Source of the DNA: JAQIBY01 sp964418565
GTDB taxonomy: Bacteria > Bacteroidota > Bacteroidia > Bacteroidales > ML635J-15
Direction of reading: 5' to 3'
DNA length: 5,154 bases
NCBI GenBank assembly: GCA_964418565.1
Contig: CAYQMB010000169.1
Location: 1 to 5,154 of the forward strand
In this document: positions 1-4,753 of the stretch, piece by piece
How positions within the stretch are numbered: the stretch's first letter is position 1
How the letters are laid out: each line of letters begins with the position of its first letter
Program-made: the position numbers and the translations under genes
The notes under the pieces: generated by a model
Told to the model about the DNA's origin: nothing
Seen by the model: the letters and a program-made list of their open reading frames with translations, nothing else
Databases searched by the model: none

Positions 1-325
1 TGCGCTCGCCGTTTTTAATCGTATATGCATCGTTTGAGAGGTTGACCAGAATCACACCGATTTCGCCACGGTAATCTGCATCTATGGTTCCGGGTGTATT
101 TAAAACGGTGATGCCGTGCTTTAGCGACATGCCACTGCGCGGACGAATCTGAGCTTCAAAACCTTCGGTCAGTTCAATGTACAAGCCTGTGGAAATAAGT
201 TTGCGCTCTAATGGCTTTAACGTTACCGGGGTATCAATATTTGCCCGTAAGTCCATACCGGCCGACATATCGGTTTTGTATTCCGGTACAGGGTTCTGTG
301 ATGTGTTGACTATTTTTACCTGCAT
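1..325 (-). CDS. dut: dUTP diphosphatase (dUTPase), C-terminus cut by window edge
   Basis: Trimeric-type dUTPase, which hydrolyses dUTP to dUMP and pyrophosphate in the cytoplasm. This keeps uracil out of DNA and supplies dUMP for thymidylate synthesis. The visible 108 residues start at ATG 325-323 (MQVKIVNTS). Family motifs appear in order: motif I SAGMDLRA (residues 21-28), motif II RPRSGMS (61-67) with the conserved Ser64, motif III with GTIDADYRGE (79-88) carrying the catalytic Asp84 and uracil-pocket Tyr85, and the start of motif IV, GER (106-108), at the edge. The full protein is normally about 145 residues, so roughly 35-40 residues including the glycine-rich C-terminal motif V lie outside. 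It follows the flippase gene by 85 bp on the same strand and is probably the distal gene of that run. A degraded TATTTTG box in the gap could give it a weak promoter of its own. The family call is near certain. Confidence 0.97.
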   Translation of the reverse strand, partial: MQVKIVNTSQNPVPEYKTDMSAGMDLRANIDTPVTLKPLERKLISTGLYIELTEGFEAQIRPRSGMSLKHGITVLNTPGTIDADYRGEIGVILVNLSNDAYTIKNGER

Positions 326-410
326 GTGTTGATGGTTTAAAAACCTGCAAAATACAACTTTCACTTTGCTTATGAAAACGAAATGCATGTAATATCTGCA
401 TGAAAACATA

Positions 411-1886
411 CTACCGCTGACGAATCCGGTTCAAAAGCCCTTCGTTCCAAACGGCAAATCCGGCAAAAGCTAAAATCAGGATGCTGTTGAGGCCGTATTT
501 TATCCAGTCGGTTTGTTGATTAGACCAGGTGAAGATAATATAAATGCCTGCTGCAATAGCCACGTACATCGCGATTTTTTTCAGATTATAAGGTATGGGA
601 TAGTGCTTTCTGCCAAGGTACCATGAAATCAGCATCATGGAAAAATAACAGACCAAAGTAGCCAGAGCGGATCCCATATACCCAATGTGCGGGATAAGAA
701 TGATGTTCAGAACCAGGGTGATGATGGCACCAAAAATGGCCATCCATGCGCCGTAGCGGGTTTTATTGTTCAGCTTGTACCACACTGACAGGTTGAAATA
801 GATGCCCAGGAACAAATTGGCAGCCAGCAGAATTGGCACAATTTTCAGACCTTCGTGATAATCGCTGTCAATAAAATGTTTGACAATGTCGATGTAGCCG
901 GTGATACCGAGGAATATTAATAATCCAAATAGCACAAAATACAACATGACTTCAGCAAACAAATTTTTGGAAGCCTTGCTTTTGGCTTCGGAGAAGAAAA
1001 ACGGTTCGGCAGCGTAGCGGAACATCTGAATGAAAATGGTCATCATGATGGCCAGTTTGTAGTTAGCGCCGTAAATACCGAGTTGAGACATCACAAAGTC
1101 TTTGTTTCCCGGAAGAAGGTATTTCAGCAGCACCCGGTCTATGGTTTCGTTAACCATGCCGGCCAGTCCGCCGATAAGCAAGGGCAGGGAATACCAAAGC
1201 ATTTTTCGAAGCAGAGCTTTGTCAAACTGGTATTTGACATCAAAAATATCCGGCAAAAGGGCGAGCAGGGTAACTGAACTTGCAATGAGGTTGGATATGA
1301 AAATGTATCCCACCCCGATAGCCGGATTGTAAATTTGCAGGATGAAAGCATCGGGATTGCTTTTTGCTACTGCCGGGCAAAGCAGAAGGAAAAATAAATT
1401 GGCGCCGATGTTTACACCGATGTTAATGGATTTGATGATGGCAAAGCGCCAGGCTTTGTTTTGTTGGCGCAATTTGGCAAAAGGGATGGCTGAAAACGCA
1501 TCAAAGGCCAGGATAAAACCAAACCAGCGGATGTATTCGGGATGAGCCGGATGTTCTACCAGGCCGGCCAGTGGCTGTGCAAAAAGGTTAATGAGAACCA
1601 AAAAGCTCATGGAGGTGAAAAACAGGCTGGTGAGTGTGGTGGCATAGGTTTTATCAAATCCATCTTTGCTTTCTGAAAAACGGAAAAATCCGGTTTCCAT
1701 ACCATATGTTAATACCACCAGCAAAAAGGTTACGTAAGCATAAAATTCTGTAACCACCCCATATTCGCCGGGGTGAAAAACCCTTGTATAAAGTGGTACC
1801 AGCAGATAATTCAACAGTCTGCCCAGCATGCTGCTGAATCCGTAAACTGCTGTCTGGCCTGCCAGTTTTTTGATGCTACCTGCCAT
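411..1886 (-). CDS. Oligosaccharide flippase / polysaccharide biosynthesis protein (Wzx-like, MOP superfamily)
   Basis: Integral inner-membrane protein of 491 residues, the usual length for Wzx/PST-type lipid-linked oligosaccharide flippases of the MOP (MATE-like) superfamily. These move undecaprenyl-linked sugar units across the membrane for O-antigen, capsule or exopolysaccharide assembly. The sequence shows about 12-14 hydrophobic segments from residue 12 to 483, interrupted by short charged loops. The opening (KKLAGQTAVYGFSSMLGRLLNYLLVPLYTR in essence, residues 6-35) is typical of the N-terminal MOP repeat. The second half begins near residue 225 (SLPLLIGGLAGMVNETIDR) and contains the family-typical MFRYAAEPFFF at 288-298. 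There is no glycosyltransferase or polymerase gene in view, so the substrate cannot be inferred. The start ATG is 2 bp past the acetyltransferase stop, which implies translational coupling. dut lies downstream. MurJ (lipid II flippase) is a related alternative, but the sequence looks more like the Wzx group. Confidence 0.9.
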   Translation of the reverse strand: MAGSIKKLAGQTAVYGFSSMLGRLLNYLLVPLYTRVFHPGEYGVVTEFYAYVTFLLVVLTYGMETGFFRFSESKDGFDKTYATTLTSLFFTSMSFLVLINLFAQPLAGLVEHPAHPEYIRWFGFILAFDAFSAIPFAKLRQQNKAWRFAIIKSINIGVNIGANLFFLLLCPAVAKSNPDAFILQIYNPAIGVGYIFISNLIASSVTLLALLPDIFDVKYQFDKALLRKMLWYSLPLLIGGLAGMVNETIDRVLLKYLLPGNKDFVMSQLGIYGANYKLAIMMTIFIQMFRYAAEPFFFSEAKSKASKNLFAEVMLYFVLFGLLIFLGITGYIDIVKHFIDSDYHEGLKIVPILLAANLFLGIYFNLSVWYKLNNKTRYGAWMAIFGAIITLVLNIILIPHIGYMGSALATLVCYFSMMLISWYLGRKHYPIPYNLKKIAMYVAIAAGIYIIFTWSNQQTDWIKYGLNSILILAFAGFAVWNEGLLNRIRQR

Positions 1887-1888
1887 GC

Positions 1889-2341
1889 TTATTGCTGAAA
1901 TATCATTTTATAATGGTCAATGCCGGCGTCTTTAAACAGTTTTCCCACTGGGCGAAACCCGAATTTGCGATAAAAACCTACGGCATCTTTTTGAGCATAA
2001 AGGTAAAGATTGTCTTTGCTTTTGCCAAGGTCTTTCAGCAACTTCTTCATAAGGCAATGGCCGATGCCCTGTTTTCGCCATGATTTTCTTACTGCCATGC
2101 GTTCTATTTTCAGACCTTCGGGAGTGTGCCTTAACCGGCATGTGGCAATGGATTTGTCGTTGTGCATCAACAGGTAATGGTATGCCAGAGCATCTTCACC
2201 ATCCAGTTCATCATCCATATGCACACCCTGTTCTTTAACAAACACCTTTATACGCAGTTTTACGGCCTTGTGAAAGAGTTGCCTGTTACCGAAATCAAAA
2301 CGGCTGATGGTAAAATCAGAACAATGTGTTGTTTGCTTCAT
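1889..2341 (-). CDS. GNAT family N-acetyltransferase
   Basis: A 150-residue single-domain GNAT enzyme, expected to transfer acetyl from acetyl-CoA to an amine; the acceptor is unknown. The acetyl-CoA pyrophosphate loop shows the RxxGxG pattern as RKQGIG (residues 89-94), preceded by the beta-4 strand IERMAVR (79-85). The C-terminal half has YLYAQKDAVGFYRKFGF (about 113-129), the usual beta-5/alpha-4 region, and ends DHYKMIF. The N-terminal part (LRIKVFVKEQGV, 29-40, then DELDGEDALAYHYLL) resembles ElaA/YjcF-type GNATs. I chose ATG 2341-2339, which lies inside the last codons of rnhA (26 bp overlap). The reading frame extends to a TTG at 2368-2366, but that start is non-ATG and deeper in rnhA. 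The flippase ATG follows 2 bp after the stop, so the gene sits mid-operon. The substrate cannot be assigned from context. Confidence 0.9.
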   Translation of the reverse strand: MKQTTHCSDFTISRFDFGNRQLFHKAVKLRIKVFVKEQGVHMDDELDGEDALAYHYLLMHNDKSIATCRLRHTPEGLKIERMAVRKSWRKQGIGHCLMKKLLKDLGKSKDNLYLYAQKDAVGFYRKFGFRPVGKLFKDAGIDHYKMIFQQ

Positions 2342-2804
2342 TTTCCTGGTTTTCGTAAGCGGTGTCAATGTGGAGGTCCTCCAGTTTCGAGGCTTTTACA
2401 GCAAGTTTGTCGCAGCGTTCATTTTCTTTGTTGTTGTTGTGTCCTTTCACCCAGTGAAAGGTGACATTGTGCTTGCGGTACACTTTCAAAAAGCGGAGCC
2501 ACAGGTCGGGGTTTTTCTTGTTCTTAAATTGTTTGCGTTCCCAGTCGAATACCCAGCCCTGTTCCACGGCATCGGCTACGTATTTGCTGTCAGTGTAAAT
2601 GTCCACCAATGAGCTGTCAATTTTCAGGGCTTCCAGAGCGACGATAACAGCGAGAAGTTCCATGCGGTTGTTGGTGGTTTTGCGGAATCCTTCTGCCATT
2701 TCCTTACGCTGTTTTCCGCTCATCATTACTACGCCATATCCGCCGGGGCCTGGATTTCCGCGGGCTGCTCCGTCTGTGTAAATTATGACATGCGGTTTTT
2801 TCAT
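2316..2804 (-). CDS. rnhA: Ribonuclease HI
   Basis: Cytoplasmic endonuclease that cleaves the RNA strand of RNA-DNA hybrids, removing R-loops and primer RNA. It is 162 residues long, close to E. coli RNase HI (155), with a slightly extended acidic C-terminus. The catalytic set is complete: Asp11 in YTDGAARGNPGPGGYG (9-24), Glu49 in TTNNRMELLA (43-52), Asp72 in IYTDSKYV (69-76), His122 in WVKGHNNNKENERCDKLA (118-135) and Asp132. The basic handle region (WERKQFKNKKNPDLW, 88-102) is present. The ATG at 2804-2802 starts just before the motif-I strand, so there is no spurious extension. It is the first gene of the minus-strand run and is divergent from efp across about 380 bp. Its last codons contain the start of the acetyltransferase gene. 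Function is essentially certain. Confidence 0.98.
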   Translation of the reverse strand: MKKPHVIIYTDGAARGNPGPGGYGVVMMSGKQRKEMAEGFRKTTNNRMELLAVIVALEALKIDSSLVDIYTDSKYVADAVEQGWVFDWERKQFKNKKNPDLWLRFLKVYRKHNVTFHWVKGHNNNKENERCDKLAVKASKLEDLHIDTAYENQENEANNTLF

Positions 2805-2823
2805 TATCAGTTTTCTTTGGTGC

Positions 2824-2831
2824 GAAAGATA
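2824..2831 (-). promoter_or_regulatory. Weak candidate -7 box for rnhA
   Basis: On the minus strand the sequence reads TATCTTTC, one mismatch from the Bacteroidota -7 element TAnnTTTG. It sits about 20 bp upstream of the rnhA ATG, which would give a very short leader. I see no clear TTTG-type -33 box at the right spacing, so this is only a candidate. Confidence 0.22.
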
Positions 2832-2846
2832 GTAAAAAGGTTGGAA

Positions 2847-2893
2847 TTAGGTGACAGGGGTTAGGTGATAGGGTTTAGGTGGCAGAGGTTAGG
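2847..2893. repeat. 14-bp tandem repeat, three full units plus a partial
   Basis: Three head-to-tail 14-bp units are visible: TTAGGTGACAGGGG (2847-2860), TTAGGTGATAGGGT (2861-2874) and TTAGGTGGCAGAGG (2875-2888), followed by TTAGG (2889-2893). Units differ at one to a few positions, so the array is diverged but exactly in phase. It lies 43 bp upstream of rnhA and is non-coding. I see no regulator-binding logic in it. It may simply be a minisatellite. Confidence 0.85.
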
Positions 2894-2894
2894 A

Positions 2895-2902
2895 TAATTT
2901 TG
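2895..2902 (+). promoter_or_regulatory. Candidate -7 box upstream of the long hairpin
   Basis: TAATTTTG matches the Bacteroidota -7 element TAnnTTTG exactly and lies 27 bp before the hairpin element. The candidate -33 box is poor (TTTA near 2874-2877, spacer about 17 bp). If active, it would transcribe the hairpin element on the plus strand. Confidence 0.25.
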
Positions 2903-2928
2903 AGGTATTGGCGACTAATTATAATGAA

Positions 2929-3099
2929 ATGCAAAAAACCCGCATGAGGACGGCGCCGGTTAGCCTGCCGAAGCTAAGCCCTTAGTATGCAGCTGTGGCA
3001 GAGCAATTGAAATGAGCTCCTGATCACAGCCAATGCAAACTATGGGCTGAGCAAGGCAGCTAAAAGGCAAAGGCCGACCCGCCTGTTTGGGCGGGGCAT
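2929..3099. repeat. Long imperfect inverted repeat folding into one ~170-nt hairpin; ncRNA candidate or palindromic MITE
   Basis: The two halves are complementary almost end to end. Pairings read by eye on the plus strand are: ATGC 2929-2932 with GCAT 3096-3099; CGGC 2951-2954 with GCCG 3073-3076; GCC 2955-2957 with GGC 3066-3068; TTAGCCTGCC 2960-2969 with GGCAGCTAA 3055-3063 (one bulged C); GCTAAGCCC 2973-2981 with GGGCTGAGC 3044-3052 (one mismatch); TAGTATGCA 2983-2991 with TGCAAACTA 3034-3042 (one mismatch); GCTGTG 2992-2997 with CACAGC 3025-3030; and GAGC 3001-3004 with GCTC 3016-3019 around an apical loop. A local hairpin CCCGCC-TGTTTG-GGCGGG (3078-3095) sits in the basal bulge and competes with CCCGC 2939-2943 for GCGGG 3091-3095. 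There is no convincing ORF. On the minus strand the element ends GCGGG followed by six T, as a terminated RNA would. ATAATGA occurs on both sides (2921-2927 and 3112-3118). I do not recognise a named RNA family. Confidence 0.6.
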
Positions 3100-3133
3100 G
3101 CCCTGAACATCATAATGAGAATTTGTTAGTATA

Positions 3134-3165
3134 TTGCTGATATTTCAGTCATTTGACTATTTTTG
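3134..3165 (+). promoter_or_regulatory. efp promoter, Bacteroidota type
   Basis: TATTTTTG at 3158-3165 is an exact match to the Bacteroidota -7 element TAnnTTTG. TTG at 3134-3136 serves as the -33 box with a 21-bp spacer. Transcription would begin near 3171-3175, giving a leader of only about 10-15 nt before the efp ATG at 3186. The promoter position also argues against the longer TTG-initiated reading frame starting at 3153. Confidence 0.55.
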
Positions 3166-3185
3166 TACAAACAAAATTTTGTAAT

Positions 3186-3749
3186 ATGATTTCAACCAAC
3201 GATTTAAAGAACGGCACGTGCATAGAATTTAAAGATGGCATTTATCAGGTTGTGGATTTTCAGCATGTTAAGCCGGGCAAGGGTTCTGCTTTTGTGCGCA
3301 CGAAACTGAGAAATCTGGAGACCGGTCGTGTGATTGAGAATACGTTTAATTCCAGTGTGAAAGTAAAAGATGTGCGTATAGAGCATCGTCCATATCAGTT
3401 TCTGTTTAAAGATGAGATTGGATACACCTTCATGCACAATGAGACATTTGAGCAAATCAGCCTTCAGGAAGAGCTGATTGAAAATGCTGATTTGATGAAA
3501 GAAGGCCAGGAAGTTCAGATCATGTTTCATGCTGAAAAGGAAATGCCGATGGCCGCTTATTTGCCGCCTTTTGTTGAAATGGAAATCACCTACACAGAGC
3601 CTGGTGTAAAAGGCGATACTGCTACAAACACACTAAAACCGGCCACCGTTGAAACCGGAGCTGAGATTATGGTTCCTCTCTTCATCAATATAGGAGATAG
3701 AATTAAGGTTGATACCCGTACTCGTGAATACAGTGAGCGAGTGAAATAA
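3186..3749 (+). CDS. efp: Translation elongation factor P
   Basis: EF-P binds between the ribosomal P and E sites and relieves stalling at consecutive prolines. The protein has 187 residues, the normal length. Three beta-barrel domains are recognisable: the KOW-like domain I (about 2-62), OB domain II (about 66-126) and OB domain III (about 130-185). The domain I tip is HVKPGKGSAF with Lys32 at the position that is post-translationally modified in several bacteria. The C-terminal EF-P signature (ETGAEIMVPLFINIGDRIKV) is intact. I chose ATG 3186, which gives the canonical MISTNDLKNG opening. The frame stays open back to a TTG at 3153, but that stretch overlaps the promoter. No modification enzyme (EpmA/EpmB, EarP) is in view. 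It is monocistronic, divergent from rnhA and convergent with the GPP34 gene. The call is certain; the tip modification is unknown. Confidence 0.98.
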   Translation: MISTNDLKNGTCIEFKDGIYQVVDFQHVKPGKGSAFVRTKLRNLETGRVIENTFNSSVKVKDVRIEHRPYQFLFKDEIGYTFMHNETFEQISLQEELIENADLMKEGQEVQIMFHAEKEMPMAAYLPPFVEMEITYTEPGVKGDTATNTLKPATVETGAEIMVPLFINIGDRIKVDTRTREYSERVK

Positions 3750-3759
3750 CAACTATCAT

Positions 3760-3779
3760 CTGCCTAAGCAGGCAGTTTA
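3760..3779 (+). terminator. Hairpin between convergent efp and GPP34 genes, probable weak terminator
   Basis: CTGCCT (3760-3765), loop AAGC, AGGCAG (3770-3775) form a perfect 6-bp stem, followed on the plus strand by a short TTTA. It begins 11 bp after the efp stop and abuts the stop codon of the opposing gene. The U-tract is short, so termination may be inefficient. The stem belongs to the same CTGCC/GGCAG palindrome class seen elsewhere in this window. Confidence 0.5.
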
Positions 3780-4268
3780 CAATTCATATTTCATAATCAG
3801 GGAATGGCTCAGCTCATCGCGGGGGTTATTCCCTGATGTGTTTTTATGCAGATAATCCCGCAACATTTGATCAAGATTTTCAGGTGTGAGCTGGTACTGT
3901 ATATGTTTTTTGCGGAACAGACCGCCGGTTTTTGAGGCTTTCAGCAGCTGGTTGTCCATAAGGTTTTGGGTGACATGCAGGCTGATGTGATCGTTGGCGG
4001 CCAGTACACTTATCCATTTGGAAAGGCTTTGGCCGGGTTGGATGCGTACTCTGTCTGCAACGGTATCAATGATGCTGTGACCGGTGCCGCTTTCAGCCTC
4101 GGCATGCAGGTTTTCATTTTGGTCTATGCGGATTTTATTCATCAAAGCGGCTTCGTGGACCACGGCTTCTGCCAGAGCACGGCGGACATTATGATTTTTG
4201 CCGGCAGGTGTATTGACTTTGCCGTAATACAGTATCAGGAGGCGATGTGGTAATCTGACGTTTTTCAT
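3777..4268 (-). CDS. GPP34 family protein (Golgi phosphoprotein 3-like domain)
   Basis: A 163-residue protein that matches the GPP34/GOLPH3 fold by remembered pattern. RLLILYYGK (residues 9-17) corresponds to the LLLLxLD opening. ALAEAVVHEAALMNKIRID (31-49) corresponds to the helix with ALRGRL-type ending. GHSIIDTVADRVRI (63-76) corresponds to GDxLLDEAL. SLSKWISVLA (81-90) carries the conserved NWI-type Trp85. NLMDNQLLKASKTGGLFRKKHIQYQLT (102-128) corresponds to the LVEKGxL…LF…yPL hairpin region. In eukaryotes this fold binds PI4P and Golgi enzymes; bacterial members have no established role. I chose ATG 4268-4266. The open frame extends 51 codons further to 4421, but that part translates the minisatellite (PSLNHSVSPSLHLS) and is not credible. 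It is somewhat short for the family (about 200-230). There is no obvious promoter and no operon partner. It converges on efp. Confidence 0.75.
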   Translation of the reverse strand: MKNVRLPHRLLILYYGKVNTPAGKNHNVRRALAEAVVHEAALMNKIRIDQNENLHAEAESGTGHSIIDTVADRVRIQPGQSLSKWISVLAANDHISLHVTQNLMDNQLLKASKTGGLFRKKHIQYQLTPENLDQMLRDYLHKNTSGNNPRDELSHSLIMKYEL

Positions 4269-4324
4269 ATCCGGTAAACAGGCGTGGAGTGTATATGGTT
4301 CAATATTGTGGAATGTGATGGACT

Positions 4325-4396
4325 GAGTGATGGAGAGATGGAGGGACGGAGAGACGGAGTGATTGAGTGATGGAGGGACGGAGAGATGGAGTGATG
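4325..4396. repeat. Purine-rich minisatellite of GGAGRGAY-like units
   Basis: The plus strand is almost entirely G, A and T, made of about nine 8-bp-scale steps such as GGAGAGAT, GGAGGGAC, GGAGAGAC and GAGTGATT. A higher-order duplication is visible: GAGTGATGGAG begins at 4325 and again at 4365, each followed by GGAC/GAT variants and ending in GGAGTGAT (period about 40 bp). On the minus strand one frame gives Ser/Pro/Leu/His-rich peptides that extend the GPP34 frame artefactually. It looks like slippage-prone satellite DNA. Confidence 0.8.
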
Positions 4397-4414
4397 CTAA
4401 CTGGTCGGTATTTT

Positions 4415-4637
4415 GGAACACGGATTATAGCTGTCTGGCGGCAGCTGGTGGGAACACAGATGACACGGATTTTACGAATTTACAGGGATAAAGCTGCCTT
4501 GCCTGCCTGTCGCCAGACAGGCGACAGCTGTTGGGAACACGCCTGCCATCCTCGGCTGGTAAACCTGTTGGCAGACAGGGATGACACAGATTAAGCGGAT
4601 TGGCAGGGATTAGCTGTAGGGGACAGCTGTTTGGAAC
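4415..4637. repeat. Three-unit degenerate repeat array with palindromic inserts
   Basis: GGAAC recurs at 4415, 4451, 4534 and 4633, bounding units of 36, 83 and 99 bp. Each unit runs GGAACAC…GGGATnnAGCTG, then a variable core, then CAGCTG(T/G)TKGGAAC. The core ATGACACGGATT…CAGGGATAAAGCTG at 4460-4496 matches 4581-4616 at 28 of 37 aligned positions. The second unit carries a GCCTGCC palindrome between AGCTG and CAGCTG. The third carries a different GCCTGCC…GGCAGACAGG stretch (about 4541-4579) just after GGAACAC. From memory, ATGACACGGATT-like intergenic repeats are common in Bacteroidota, but I cannot verify the copy number here. Confidence 0.7.
4492..4529. repeat. Nested palindrome with two mutually exclusive hairpins
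   Basis: AGCTG 4492-4496 pairs with CAGCT 4525-4529 as an outer stem. Inside, GCCTGTC 4505-4511 pairs perfectly with GACAGGC 4516-4522 around GCCA. Alternatively CTGTCGCC 4507-4514 pairs perfectly with GGCGACAG 4520-4527 around AGACA. The two inner stems share bases, so only one can form at a time. There is no T-run, so it is not a standard terminator. Confidence 0.7.
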
Positions 4638-4753
4638 TATGGACTTCTACCCTGTCATCCGCCGGCTGGCAGACTAAACCGTGTCCGACTACTGGCGGGC
4701 AACTGAGTGAATGACACTGTTAATTGCTTTATTTGCCAGTCGGAATAAGGATT

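Larger units (their letters stand above)
4269..4753. other. Gene-free intergenic region built largely of repeats
   Basis: No credible gene is present in either strand over about 485 bp. From left to right it holds the short GPP34 leader (4269-4320) without a recognisable promoter, a purine-rich minisatellite (4325-4396), a three-unit degenerate repeat array with palindromic inserts (4415-4637), and about 115 bp of unassigned sequence (4638-4753). That last stretch contains CATCCGCCGGCTGG near 4655-4668, resembling CATCCTCGGCTGG inside the array. Short reading frames here are translations of repeats. Confidence 0.7.

Noticed and set aside
383..402. ATGCA…TGCAT inverted repeat after the flippase as a terminator
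   Set aside because: Only a 5-bp A/T-containing stem with a 9-10 nt loop and a broken T-run; too weak to call, and dut probably reads through.
2307..2612. 101-codon plus-strand reading frame opposite rnhA
   Set aside because: Antisense shadow of a fully supported rnhA gene; no motif.
2929..3099. Known riboswitch, SRP RNA or tmRNA in the hairpin element
   Set aside because: I looked for TPP, cobalamin, SAM and THF riboswitch cores and for the SRP GGAAGCAGC-type core, and found none.
3153..3185. Longer efp start at a TTG
   Set aside because: It overlaps an exact TAnnTTTG promoter box and adds residues not found in EF-P; ATG 3186 gives the canonical N-terminus.
3966..4253. 95-codon plus-strand reading frame opposite the GPP34 gene
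   Set aside because: It lies wholly antisense to a better-supported domain, with no ribosome site, promoter or recognisable family.
4269..4421. N-terminal 51-codon extension of the GPP34 frame
   Set aside because: It translates the minisatellite into low-complexity Ser/Pro/Leu/His repeats; the family domain fits from ATG 4268.
4415..4637. CRISPR-like array
   Set aside because: Units are 36, 83 and 99 bp with diverged repeats and no uniform spacers; no cas gene nearby.
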